Of a stretch of DNA of 36,868 nt, positions 23,788-32,800 are shown in pieces (position 1 is the stretch's first letter; the number at the start of each line of letters is the position of its first letter). The position numbers and the translations under genes were made by a program. Location of the stretch: positions 1-36,868 of the forward strand of contig JALHPF010000043.1 of the NCBI GenBank assembly GCA_022842595.1. The letters run 5' to 3'. This DNA is from Rubrivivax sp. (GTDB taxonomy: Bacteria; Pseudomonadota; Gammaproteobacteria; Burkholderiales; Burkholderiaceae_C). The notes under the pieces were generated by a model. The model made no database searches. It was not told where the DNA came from and saw nothing but the letters and a program-made list of their open reading frames with translations.

Positions 23788-25245
23788 ATGCTGTTCCGCC
23801 AGACCCTGGCTTACCTGCCGGCGCAGCTGCTCAGCCCGCTGGCGCAACTGGCCGCGGCGATCCTGCTCACGCACGCACTCGGCGCGGCCGACTACGGGCT
23901 GACGATGCTGATCTTCGCCAGCCAGGAACTGGTGTTCCTGGTCTGCCTGTCCTGGTGGACGAGCTTCTATCTGCGTTACGGCGGCAGGCTGGCCCAGGCC
24001 GGCCCCGCCACGGCGCTGGCCAGCACCGAAGCGGCGGTGCTGCTGCTGTCGTCGCTGGCACAGGTGGTGGTCACCGTGGCCATCATCCTGGCCACCGACC
24101 CGGGCCTGCCACTGGCCTTCTATGCCAGCGCCTGTGCGTTCACGGTCAGCCGCAGCCTGCTGAATTTCCTGAGCGAACGTGCGCGCCGCGAGGCCCAGAT
24201 CGCCGCCTATTCGGCCGTGCAGGTGGCCGGGCCGCTGGGTGGGCTGGCCCTGGTGCTGGTGCTGATGGCGCTGGACGCGGCCACGCCGGCACGGGTGCTG
24301 GCGGCGTTTGCGCTGGTCCAGGGCCTGGTCGGCGCGGTGGTGGCGGCACGCTTCGGCCTGTTCGTGCGGCCGCAGGCGCTCGACCATGCGGTGCTGGCCG
24401 ACGCCCGGCGCTTTGGCGCCCCGGTGGTGCTGGCCTACCTGCTCAGCTGGCTGGGTGGCAACGTCATCCGCTTCGTCGTGCACCATGGCGCCGGTGCCGT
24501 GGCCTTGGGCCTGATGTCGGTGGGCTGGGGCCTGGCCACGCGGCTGTCGGGCGTGGCGGCCATGGTCGTGGCCGCGGCCGCCTATCCGCTGGCCGTGAAA
24601 GCCATGGAAGCCGGTGACGCCGACGGTGCGCGCCGCCAGATGGCCAACAATTCGGCGCTGCTGCTGGCGTTGCTGGCGCCGGCAGGTCTGGGCTTCTGGG
24701 CGCTGGCGCCAGGTTTCGTGCCCTGGCTGGTGGCGCCTGAATACCAGGCCGTGACGCTGCAGATCCTGCCCTGGGCGCTGCTCGGTGCCTGCGTGCGCAA
24801 CCTGCGCATGCACGGCTGGGACCAGATGTACCTGCTGTTCGAGGCGCCGCGCGACATGATCGCGCTGGACATCGTCGAAGCCAGCGTCATGGCCCTGGCC
24901 GCGGGGGTGGGGCTGTGGTGGGACGGCGTGGCCGGCGCCGTGGCCGTCAGCGCCTGGGCCACCGTGGTGCTGGCGGTGGGCGACGCTGCCTGGCTGCGCC
25001 ATCGTTTCGGGCTGGTGGTGCCGCTGGGCGTGTACGCGCGCGTGCTCGCCGCTTCTCTGTTGATGCTGGGCCTGCTGGTGGGCGCGCAGGCGCTGGGCTG
25101 GCAGGCCCGGCCGAGCGCCGGGCCGCTGGCCCTGGCTGCCGGCGCTGGCGCGCTGGTGTATGCCGCGGCGCTGGCGCTGGCGTTTCCGCGCCAGCGGCGG
25201 GCGCTGGTGGCGCGGCTGCGTCCCGGCCGGGCCGTGGGCGCATGA
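23788..25245 (+). CDS. Polysaccharide/oligosaccharide flippase (Wzx/MATE-like)
   Basis: The 485-residue inner-membrane protein has about 12-14 hydrophobic segments. Its start (LLSPLAQLAAAILLTHALGAADYGLTMLIFA) is typical of the MOP-superfamily flippases that move lipid-linked glycan units across the membrane. The middle has FGAPVVLAYLLSWLGGNVIRF and AYPLAVKAMEAGD, also usual for this group. The ATG at 23788 begins the hydrophobic region; the open frame upstream to 23677 is the shadow of the acyltransferase gene. The 26-base gap contains a short repeat (GCGCCTGTA, imperfect). No glycosyltransferase lies next to it in the window, so the glycan it handles is not known. Confidence 0.85.
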   Translation: MLFRQTLAYLPAQLLSPLAQLAAAILLTHALGAADYGLTMLIFASQELVFLVCLSWWTSFYLRYGGRLAQAGPATALASTEAAVLLLSSLAQVVVTVAIILATDPGLPLAFYASACAFTVSRSLLNFLSERARREAQIAAYSAVQVAGPLGGLALVLVLMALDAATPARVLAAFALVQGLVGAVVAARFGLFVRPQALDHAVLADARRFGAPVVLAYLLSWLGGNVIRFVVHHGAGAVALGLMSVGWGLATRLSGVAAMVVAAAAYPLAVKAMEAGDADGARRQMANNSALLLALLAPAGLGFWALAPGFVPWLVAPEYQAVTLQILPWALLGACVRNLRMHGWDQMYLLFEAPRDMIALDIVEASVMALAAGVGLWWDGVAGAVAVSAWATVVLAVGDAAWLRHRFGLVVPLGVYARVLAASLLMLGLLVGAQALGWQARPSAGPLALAAGAGALVYAAALALAFPRQRRALVARLRPGRAVGA

Positions 25246-25394
25246 GCCACTGAGGCACCGAGGCTGCGAGGCTGCGATCAGCCGAGCCCCGTGACCGCGG
25301 GGGTTCTCTGGCTGGCGCTTGCGCCGAACCGCCGCGGCGCGGTCGCTGGCATAACATGCCGTGTACTGTCACTTCCGTTCCACGGAGTTCCCAA

Positions 25395-26738
25395 ATGCGT
25401 TTTGCTCCTCTCCTCAGTGCCCTGGCTGCGGCTGCGGCCCTGGCCGCGCCGTCTGCCCAGGCAGCCACCACCTGGATCACGCTGGGCGAGCGCGCCTACA
25501 TGCTGCTGGTGCCCCTGGCCCCCGAAGCCCGCGTGCTGTCGACCCGCCGCGTTCCCGTCATCAAGCCCGAACTGCGCGGCAGCAGCACGCTGGTGAATGG
25601 TTCGGAAATGGTCTTGGCGGTCGAGGTCGACGAGAGCGCGCTCGAAGAGCTCACCGGCAGCGTCCACCAGGCGCTGCACAAGTGCGGTGGTTATGCCCGC
25701 CACGAGAGCGAAGCCGAGGCCCTGGCCGTGCTGGCCAAGCTGGGCACCGCACCCGTGGCTCAACGCCTGCCCAGCTACACCATCGACAACCCGGCATCGG
25801 TCAATGCCCGGCTGCCGCTGATGCAGTCCAGCAACATCCTGTCGACGATCGAGCAGCTGGCGGCATTCCAGAACCGGCGCTACAACAGCAGCCACGGCGT
25901 GGCCGCGTCGGACTGGTTGTTCAATCAATGGACGGCATTGAACGTCACCGGCCGGCGCAATGTGAAGGTGACGCAGATCACGCATGCGGGCTGGGCGCAG
26001 AAGTCGGTGGAACTCCTGTTCCAGGGTGCCGGCAACAGCGGCGAGACGATCGTGCTGGGCGCGCACCTGGACAGCATCAACGGTGGCGCCGCCACCGCCG
26101 AGACGCAGCGTGCCCCGGGTGCCGACGACGACGCCAGCGGCGTGGCCAGCCTGACCGAGATCATCCGCGTGATGCTGGCCACCAACTACCAGCCCAAGCG
26201 CAACATCCGCTTCATCGCCTACGCGGCCGAAGAGGTGGGCCTGCGAGGTTCCCAGGCCGTGGTGGCCGCCCAGGCCGGGCGCCGTGACCGGGTGGTGGGC
26301 GTGCTGCAGCTGGACATGACGGCTTTCCAGGGCGACGCCACCGACCTCTGGATCTACACCGACTTCACCAGCCCGGCGCAGAACCAGTTCATCGCCAGCC
26401 TCGCCGCCTTTTACCTGCCCACGCTGACGGTGGGCTACGACTTCTGCGGCTACGGCTGCAGCGACCACGCCAGCTGGCACAACGCCGGTTACCCGGTGTC
26501 GTTCCCGTTCGAGGCCAGCGACAACACCTTCAATTTCGCGTTGCACACCACTCAGGACACGACCGCCACCTTCGGCAACCAGGCCGACCATGCGCTGAAG
26601 TTCGCGCGCCTGGGCATGGCCTTCGCCGTCGAACTGGCCAGCGACGGCCCGGCGCCCGCGCCCACGGCCAAGGCAGCTGCGCCGGCAGCGGCGACAGCAA
26701 CGGCGCTGGCCGCCGCGGTTCGCACCGCCGGCCGCTGA
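25395..26738 (+). CDS. Secreted M28-family zinc aminopeptidase
   Basis: The 447-residue preprotein has a Sec signal peptide (MRFAPLLSALAAAAALAAPS, cleavage after AQA near 23), a propeptide-like region of about 150 residues and an M28 catalytic domain. The ligands align with Vibrio AAP: His224 (GAHLDS), Asp244 (GADDDASG), Glu279 as catalytic base and Glu280 (AEEVG), Asp307 (QLDM) and His358 (SDHASW). The FCGYGC disulfide pair is also present. The enzyme should release N-terminal hydrophobic residues outside the cytoplasm. A Pro/Ala-rich tail (from about residue 418) ends the protein. GGAG seven bases before the ATG fixes the start. It appears monocistronic. Confidence 0.93.
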   Translation: MRFAPLLSALAAAAALAAPSAQAATTWITLGERAYMLLVPLAPEARVLSTRRVPVIKPELRGSSTLVNGSEMVLAVEVDESALEELTGSVHQALHKCGGYARHESEAEALAVLAKLGTAPVAQRLPSYTIDNPASVNARLPLMQSSNILSTIEQLAAFQNRRYNSSHGVAASDWLFNQWTALNVTGRRNVKVTQITHAGWAQKSVELLFQGAGNSGETIVLGAHLDSINGGAATAETQRAPGADDDASGVASLTEIIRVMLATNYQPKRNIRFIAYAAEEVGLRGSQAVVAAQAGRRDRVVGVLQLDMTAFQGDATDLWIYTDFTSPAQNQFIASLAAFYLPTLTVGYDFCGYGCSDHASWHNAGYPVSFPFEASDNTFNFALHTTQDTTATFGNQADHALKFARLGMAFAVELASDGPAPAPTAKAAAPAAATATALAAAVRTAGR

Positions 26739-26747
26739 CCGCAGAGC

Positions 26748-26772
26748 GCCGGCGCGCCTTCAGGGCGCCGGC
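26748..26772. terminator. GC hairpin after the M28 peptidase gene
   Basis: GCCGGCGC (26748-26755) pairs with GCGCCGGC (26765-26772), nine bases after the peptidase stop. There is no T-tract. It could end transcription from either strand, because a possible minus-strand reading frame also ends near 26759. Confidence 0.45.
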
Positions 26773-26794
26773 AGCCGCAGGCGCACGGCGCTGG

Positions 26795-27013
26795 TCACGT
26801 CCAACGCCAGCACGGCGGCGGGCAGCGGCGGTTGGCGTTCAGCGCAGCCTGCCACTGCCACTGCCACTGCCGCTGCCGCTGCCGCTGCCGCTGGCGCGCC
26901 GGCAGTCCGGCCGTCGAGATCAGGCAGTCGATCTCGCCCAGCTCTTCACCTTTCCGGGTGGCGGCCTGTTCGCACGGGCGGCAAGCCGCCATGGCCTCGT
27001 CCAACCGCCGCAT
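26795..27013 (-). CDS. Possible small protein with Arg-Gln/Trp-Gln repeat, uncertain
   Basis: The 72-residue minus-strand frame begins MRRLDEAMAACRPCEQAATR, has KGEELGEIDCLIS, then a run of RQ and WQ dipeptides from the hexamer repeat, and ends RRCPPPCWRWT. The first 40 residues look protein-like and continue upstream in frame to about 27120. The part after the repeat looks more natural in another frame, which ends AVLALDVTSAVRLRLPAP near 26759. A slippage-type frame change in the repeat is therefore possible. I do not recognise a family, and the frame may be non-coding. Confidence 0.25.
   Translation of the reverse strand: MRRLDEAMAACRPCEQAATRKGEELGEIDCLISTAGLPARQRQRQRQRQWQWQWQAALNANRRCPPPCWRWT
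26851..26892. repeat. Seven tandem hexamers (3 x GCCACT, 4 x GCCGCT)
   Basis: Uninterrupted six-base units run from 26851 to 26892. A simple hexamer repeat keeps a reading frame when whole units are gained or lost, but a partial unit would shift it. It lies within the uncertain minus-strand frame. Confidence 0.85.
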
Positions 27014-27243
27014 CCGGGCCCAGCGTTGCGCGCGGTTGCGCAGCCGGGCGTGGGCGTGGGCGCGTCCTGCGGCACGGGCACCCGGCGGCGGGGAAAGGTG
27101 CGTCAGACCCTGGGCGCTGCAGCGGCCCGGACGGCTATCGAATGTCCTGATGGCGTTTTGTCAGGCCGGCGTCAGAATCCGGCACCGGCCGCCCTTGGCC
27201 GAACGCTTCCTGGACGCCTGCCATTTCTGCTGTTCTGTCACCG
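27014..27243. other. Upstream part of the 505-base gap 26739-27243, no supported gene
   Basis: Besides the hexamer repeat and the uncertain small frame, this gap holds no gene I can support. The part immediately before 27244 must contain the promoter of the acyl-CoA synthetase gene, but no clear -35/-10 pair or ribosome binding site is visible. It is less GC-rich around 27130-27180. Confidence 0.5.
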
Positions 27244-28881
27244 TTGCCCACGCCTGCCCCGCCGGCCACGCTGGTCGACATCCTCGACGCCAGCTTCCTG
27301 AAGTGGCCGCGGCGCGAAGCCGTGCGCGCGCTCGGGCGGGCGTACAGCTATGCCGAACTCGACGCTGCTTCACGCGCCCTGGCTGCCTGGCTGCAGGCCA
27401 GCGGTCTGCAGCGCGGCGACCGGGTGGCCCTGATGCTGCCGAACATTCCCCAGGTGCCGGTGTGCGTGGCGGCGGTGCTGCGCGCTGGCCTGGTGGTGGT
27501 GAACATCTCGCCGGCCTGCCCGCCAGCCGAGCTGGAATACCTGCTGCGCGACTCAGGCGCGCGGGCCGTGGTGGCCATCGACGATGCCCTGCCGGCGCTG
27601 CAGCAGGTCTGGGCGCGTGTGCACGTCAAGCAGGCGCTCATCGCCACGCCGGGCGACCTGCTGGGCCCGCTGCGTGGCCGCTGGGTGAACCACCGGCGCC
27701 CTGCGCGGCCGCGCAACGCCCACCCGCAGGCCATGCCCGGTGCGCTGGCGTTTGCCGACGCGCTGGCCGCCGGCCGCAAGCTGGCGTTTGCGCCAGTGGC
27801 GGTGGCGGCCGACGACATGGCCTTGCTTCAGTACACCGGCGGCACCACCGCGCGGCCGCTGGGCGCGGTGCTGCTGCACCGGCAGGTGGCGGCCAACCTG
27901 CTGCAGTGCGAAGCCTGGTTCCGCCCAGCGCTCGGCGGCCTGCCGGCCGACGAACCCCTGCAGGTGGCCTGTGCGCTGCCGCTGCACCACATCTTCGGAT
28001 TCAGCATCGCGCTGATGCTGACGCTGCACCTGGGTGGTTGCGCTTTGCTGCTGAACACCCCGAACGACCCCGCCACGATGCTGCGCACCCTGGCACGCCA
28101 ACGCGTGCATTGCCTGCCCGGCACCGACGAACTGTTCCAGGCCCTGGTCAGCCACCCCGACTGCGACCGTGTCGACTGGAGCCATCTGCGCCTGGCCGTG
28201 GGCGGCAGCATGCCCGTACGCCAGGCCACTGCGCGCCTTTGGCTGCACAAGACCGGCTGCGTGCTCTGTGAAGGTTATGGCCTGACCGAGACCAGCCCCG
28301 CCGTCACCTGCACGCCGGTCGACGGCCCGGGCTGGGATGGCGGCATCGGCCTGCCTTTGCCGGGCACCGAATTGCGCCTGCTCGACGAAGCCGGCCAGGC
28401 CGTGCCGCTGGGCACCGCCGGCGAGATCGCCGTGCGCGGCCCGCAGGTCATGGCCGGCTACTGGCACCGCCCGGAGGAAACCGCGCGCGTGATGACGGCC
28501 GACGGCTTCTTCCGCACCGGCGACATCGGCGTGCAGGACGAGTACGGCGTCCTGCGCCTGGTCGACCGCAAGAAGGACACCATCTTCGTCAGTGGCTTCA
28601 ACGTCTACCCGAGCGAAGTCGAACGCGTGGTCACGCAGATGCCCGGCGTGGCCGAATGTGCGGCCGTGGCGCAGCGTGACGCGCGCGTGGGCGAAACCGT
28701 GAAGCTCGTGGTGGTGAAGGCCGACCCCGGCAGCGCCAGCCCCAGCGAAGCCGATGTGCGCGCCCATTGCGAAACCCACCTCACTGGCTACAAACGCCCG
28801 CGGGTGGTGGAATTCCGCGCCGACCTGCCGCGCACGCCGGTGGGCAAGGTAATGCGGCGGGCCTTGCGGGAGCACGGCTGA
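27244..28881 (+). CDS. AMP-forming long-chain acyl-CoA synthetase-like protein
   Basis: The 545-residue ANL-superfamily protein should activate a carboxylic acid with ATP and load it on CoA. It has YSYAELDAASRALAAWL, LMLPNIPQVPV, GYGLTETSP, GEIAVRGPQVMAGYW, FFRTGDIGVQDEYG and DRKKDTIFVSGFNVYP in the FadD order. The A10 lysine in GKVMRRAL is present (Lys535). The P-loop is unusual: residues 197-207 read YTGGTTARPLG, where the family has TGGTTG with a Lys before the second Gly. This may weaken ATP handling. A 30-residue insert rich in Arg/Pro/His follows residue 140. The start is TTG (27244), with no clear ribosome binding site. It stands alone, so the substrate is uncertain. Confidence 0.85.
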   Translation: MPTPAPPATLVDILDASFLKWPRREAVRALGRAYSYAELDAASRALAAWLQASGLQRGDRVALMLPNIPQVPVCVAAVLRAGLVVVNISPACPPAELEYLLRDSGARAVVAIDDALPALQQVWARVHVKQALIATPGDLLGPLRGRWVNHRRPARPRNAHPQAMPGALAFADALAAGRKLAFAPVAVAADDMALLQYTGGTTARPLGAVLLHRQVAANLLQCEAWFRPALGGLPADEPLQVACALPLHHIFGFSIALMLTLHLGGCALLLNTPNDPATMLRTLARQRVHCLPGTDELFQALVSHPDCDRVDWSHLRLAVGGSMPVRQATARLWLHKTGCVLCEGYGLTETSPAVTCTPVDGPGWDGGIGLPLPGTELRLLDEAGQAVPLGTAGEIAVRGPQVMAGYWHRPEETARVMTADGFFRTGDIGVQDEYGVLRLVDRKKDTIFVSGFNVYPSEVERVVTQMPGVAECAAVAQRDARVGETVKLVVVKADPGSASPSEADVRAHCETHLTGYKRPRVVEFRADLPRTPVGKVMRRALREHG

Positions 28882-29168
28882 GGCGGCGTGGCAAAGGGTT
28901 TCGGCTGGGGCTGTGGCGCTGGGACGTCGTGCGGGCCCACTTTCAAGCTGAATCTGGGGAAGTGCCAAAGGCTCTGCGCAGGCGTTGTGGCAAGCCTTGT
29001 CGGTTTGCCCCTTGGAGAGGGCGCCGCCGCAGCCCGGCCGTGTCAAGTTTTGGCGCAAGAGCTCCACAGCGATCAGGCCGGGATGAGTTTTCGGACAGAC
29101 GGCGCAGGCCTAAGAAGTCGGTTACCCGCGTATCCCGCTGTCGGCGCTGCGTCAGCTGGCCAAGACGC
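28882..29168. other. Intergenic region with no supported gene
   Basis: Reading frames here are short, carry stops and resemble no family I know. The composition is mixed, with A/T-richer patches near 29050-29130. It lies between the acyl-CoA synthetase and the RHS relic. I looked for IS ends or a transposase and could not support one. The gap 29366-29482 on the other side of the relic is likewise unexplained. Confidence 0.5.
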
Positions 29169-29365
29169 TGGTGCCGCTGGCTGTAGCCCACACGGGTGCG
29201 CCGGCCACGGCCGTCGTAGGCGAACGTCAGGCCGCGGCTGGAGCTCAGCAGCTAGTCAACGATGTCGAAGCTGAAGAACTGGCCGGCGCGGGAAGAGACG
29301 TTGCGGATGGCGTCGTAGCCGATGCTGGCGTTGAGGTTGCCGGTGACGCCCACCAGCAACCCATG
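29169..29365 (-). pseudogene. Broken RHS-core fragment
   Basis: This stretch is clearly similar in DNA to about 30883-31080 of the large RHS gene, on the same strand. It would read LLVGVTGNLNASIGYDA, then SSRAGQFFSFDIVD, a TAG stop, LLSSSRGLTFAYDGRGRRTR. The intact gene has VGVTGSFDASVSYDA, FSFDIGNRLLSSSRGLSFAYDGHGRRTR. The in-frame stop and loss of similarity on both sides show a relic. Its place just beyond the immunity gene suggests an older copy of the core, left by recombination that exchanged toxin tips. Confidence 0.75.
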
Positions 29366-29482
29366 ACGCTGCCCGATCCGCCCAAGAGCCCTATCGGGCT
29401 CATCAGCCCCGAGGACAAGGGCAAGAAGACTTCAAGTCAGGCAAAACGCAACACGTGACTCTGGCGCACTGCAGCAGCCAGG

Positions 29483-29833
29483 TCAATCAGTGAACCCCAC
29501 TTTGTTGAGGGCAGTCTCCCAGAGTTGCTCAACGGACGCGTCCCCCGCTACCTTGACTTCGAGGGCTTTCAGGAACCCGGCCAACCTTTCTCGCAATACA
29601 GCACGATCAACAGAATCTTTTGTGGGCGTGGCCTTGACCGGTACGACTGAGACGAGACCGAACTTCGGTAGGCTGACCTCCCGTCGTTCCGCAGTTAGCT
29701 CAATTCGGAAGCCAGAGCTATTGACTGCCAAGTAGGCGTCGATATCGGGGGACTCTACATAGCGAGCGAGACCGGGCAGAGTTCTGAAGAAGCTTAGGTC
29801 GCCGCCCTCAATAAGTAAGTAGGATGAGTTCAT
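29483..29833 (-). CDS. Probable immunity protein for the RHS toxin
   Basis: The 116-residue protein begins MNSSYLLIEGGDLSFFRTLP and has no signal peptide, membrane segment or motif I recognise. Its ATG shares one base with the stop of the RHS gene (TGATG), a standard arrangement for toxin-immunity pairs. The predicted role is to bind and neutralise the RHS tip in the cytoplasm of the producer. That role is inferred from position, size and orientation, not from a recognised family. An in-frame ATG at 29848 would start inside the RHS gene and is less likely. The gene is visibly less GC-rich than its neighbours, as expected for an exchangeable module. Confidence 0.65.
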   Translation of the reverse strand: MNSSYLLIEGGDLSFFRTLPGLARYVESPDIDAYLAVNSSGFRIELTAERREVSLPKFGLVSVVPVKATPTKDSVDRAVLRERLAGFLKALEVKVAGDASVEQLWETALNKVGFTD

Positions 29834-32800
29834 CAGAAACGATCCCAAAAAGACTTGTCAGTGGACTTTGATTCCCAAGGTCGGTGACGTTTGATGCCTT
29901 GACCAGGTGCCGACTCTCCTGTCGCAGGATCCACTCCCCGACGATGGTAGTGAGGTAGTTCGCCCTGTGGGTGACCAGTACGATTCCCGAATGGCGCTAT
30001 GCGGACGTTCTTTCCGAACTTAATCTCGCGCCCCAGTCGAAATCCAACACTGCCTGTACCAACTGTGAGCAGGGTTGTGGTTGTCTCTGTTGCTGTGTTC
30101 GGAGTCCACAAGGAAGCAAGCAGCCCAGGGATCATGTACAGGCCATTTCCTGTCTCCACGTGCTTGTTGGCCCAATACTGGGCAGCGCTGTCACCGGCTT
30201 CCGTGCCTGGAAGATAGCTACCCCATGTCCGGCTAGCGCCGGAGTTTGGCTGCAGGCCGTTTCCGGCCACTCCACCGCCATTTGCTCGTGACGCTTGACT
30301 GGAGGCACCACCATCACCGTAGTGGGTGGAGCTACCGCTGAGTGAGAAGGCCACGCCTCCACCTTGTGCGCAACCGCCGGCGATTCGCGTGCCTGTGCAG
30401 TCAGCCGTCCGCCCGTCAGGATCGATGTACTTGAAAGGGTTACTTTCGGCGTACTCGTACCTGTTGAAAAAACTACCTGTCTTCGCATCCGTCACCACCG
30501 GATCAACGGAGAGGAAGCGCCCCGCGATGGGATCGTAATACCGCTGCTGCATGTAGACCAGCTCGGTCTCGCGATCCTGGAAATGCCCGGTGAAGCCCAC
30601 GCTGCTCGTGGTGAGCAGCTCGGTGAAGCCGTAGGGCTCGTGCCAGCGACGTGAGCCGGCCACCTCGGCGGCGGGCTGGGTGTCGGTGGACTTGACCACC
30701 GGGGAGCCCAGGGCGTCGGTATGCACGTAGTGCAGCACACCGGTGCTGGCGTTGTACTCGGCGATCAACCGGTCCTGCAGGTGCACGTACAGCGTCTGGC
30801 CGTCGGCGGGCACGCCCGGCGGGGCGGTGTGCTGGCCGAAGACCAGCTTGCCGTCGCTGCTGAACATTTGCAGCCGACTGGCGCCGCTGGGGTAGTCCAC
30901 ACGGGTGCGCCGGCCGTGGCCGTCGTAAGCAAAAGACAGGCCTCGGCTGGAGCTCAGCAGCCGGTTGCCGATGTCGAAGCTGAAGAACTGGCCGGCACGC
31001 GAAGAGACGTTGCCGTTGGCGTCGTAGCTGACGCTGGCGTCGAAACTGCCGGTGACGCCCACCAGGCGGTTGCGGGCGGGGTCGAACAGGTGGGTCAGGC
31101 TGCGGCTGCCCACCTGGCTGTAGCGCAGGTTGTCCACGGCGTCATAGCGGTATTCGGCCGTACCCCAGGGGCCGTTGGCCCAACGCAGCCGGTCCAGGCC
31201 GTCGTAGACCATCGCCTGGTTCCGGTTCGGGGCCAGCTCGTCGGTGATGGTCTCGACGTTGCCCGCCTCGTCGTAGCTGTAGACGTTGTCGACCAGGCTG
31301 CCGTGCCGCCACCGCTCCGGCAGGCCGCGGCGGTTCTGTGACTGCGTGTGCACCACCTGGTTGCTCAGCACGTACTGCTCGATGCCGCCGTTGGGGTGGT
31401 AGCGGATGTTGCTGGCCAGAACGAAGCCGCCCGACGTCACCGCCGTCGGCTGGCCCAGGGCATTGGGCGAATAAGCCAGTGGCACGCCGTTCGGGTAGGT
31501 CAGCGAAGCCCGGTTGCCGTAGACGTCGATGCCCCAGTTCAGCGGCAGGTTCTGCCCGCTGGCCGTCAGCCTTTCGCTGACCAGGATGCGGCGGTTGTTG
31601 TAGCCATAGGTCCACACCTGGTCGCCCGCACTCAGCACTTCCAACAGGCCATCCGGCGTGTAGCTGCGGACGATGGGCGGGCTCAGCTGGTCGGTGAAGT
31701 GGGTGGTTTCCAGCCGGTTGCGCTTGTCGTGGCTGAACATGACCCTCACACCGGCGGGGTGCTCGGCAATGCCGCAGCCGGAAGAAGCCGGCCGCCCGCT
31801 GGCACGCCAGGCCAGATTGCCGGCGGCGTCGTAGCCTTGCACGGTGGCGCCTGTCTCGGGCTCCACGGTCTTGCACAGCAATTGTTGAGAGTCGTATGTG
31901 TAGGTGCGCGTGACGCTGGTGCTGCCGCTGGCAGACGGCCCGGAGCGGGTGATCGATCGTGCCTTGCCGAAGACGTCGCGGTCGATGTTGACTTCTACAC
32001 CCTCGGGCAGCTGCATCCGGACGATGTTGCCTTCGGTGGGCTCGTCGAATGCCTGGTAGGCGTAAGTGGTGACCTCGTTGCGCGGGTTGATCACCTCGCG
32101 CGCAAATTCGGCCAGGTGCTTGACCCGCGTGACCAGCGGTCCGCGTTCGCTGTCCGCCTGCGTGAGCACCAGACGCCGCAGCGGGTCGTAGGCATAGCTG
32201 ATGCCGTCATGCACGGTGTTCACCCGTGCCAGCCCGCGCCGGGGGTAGCTTTCGAAGGTCTTGTTGCCCGCCGCGTCGTAACGCGTTTCGACGACGCGGC
32301 GTGTGTTGGCGGGGTCAGCGTCGTCGCGTCGCTCTTCGAGCCGCACGCGCCATAGGCCGTCGAGCCAGCGGTCGGTGACGTCGTTGCAGGTGCGAACGGT
32401 CTGGCGCCAATGCCCCGCTTCCAGGTCGCGGTCGGGCGCGGTCGACTGCCAGAAGGTGATGGTGGTGTCGCAGTAAGGCCCCCAGGACTCGGCGGGATGA
32501 ATGACCCGATTCACCCGGCCCATCGTGTCGAACTGGAACCGAGTCGTCTGCAGCACTTCATTGGTGAAGCTCTCTGCCGCGCCAAGGGGGTTGATGGCCT
32601 GGCGCGCCACCCGCCCATCGGCAAACACCGCGAGTTGAGGCTGGCCCAGTCGGTAGTCGTCGAAACTTGTTTTGTTGCTGGCGCCATCTTTCAGGTCCTT
32701 CAGGGTGCCGTTGGCGTGGTAGCTCATGTCCCTGGTCACCCGGCCAAATTCGACCTTCAGCTTGGGCAAGGCGCTTGCGGCGTAAAAATCTGTTTGCTCG

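Noticed and set aside
26851..26892. CRISPR-like repeat
   Set aside because: Six-base units in direct contact with no spacers; this is a simple repeat.
28882..29168. Insertion sequence next to the RHS relic
   Set aside because: No transposase frame, convincing terminal inverted repeats or target duplication could be found by eye.
29171..29458. 95-residue plus-strand frame near the RHS relic
   Set aside because: Most of it is the opposite strand of the RHS-core fragment; the final 30 residues are not recognised.
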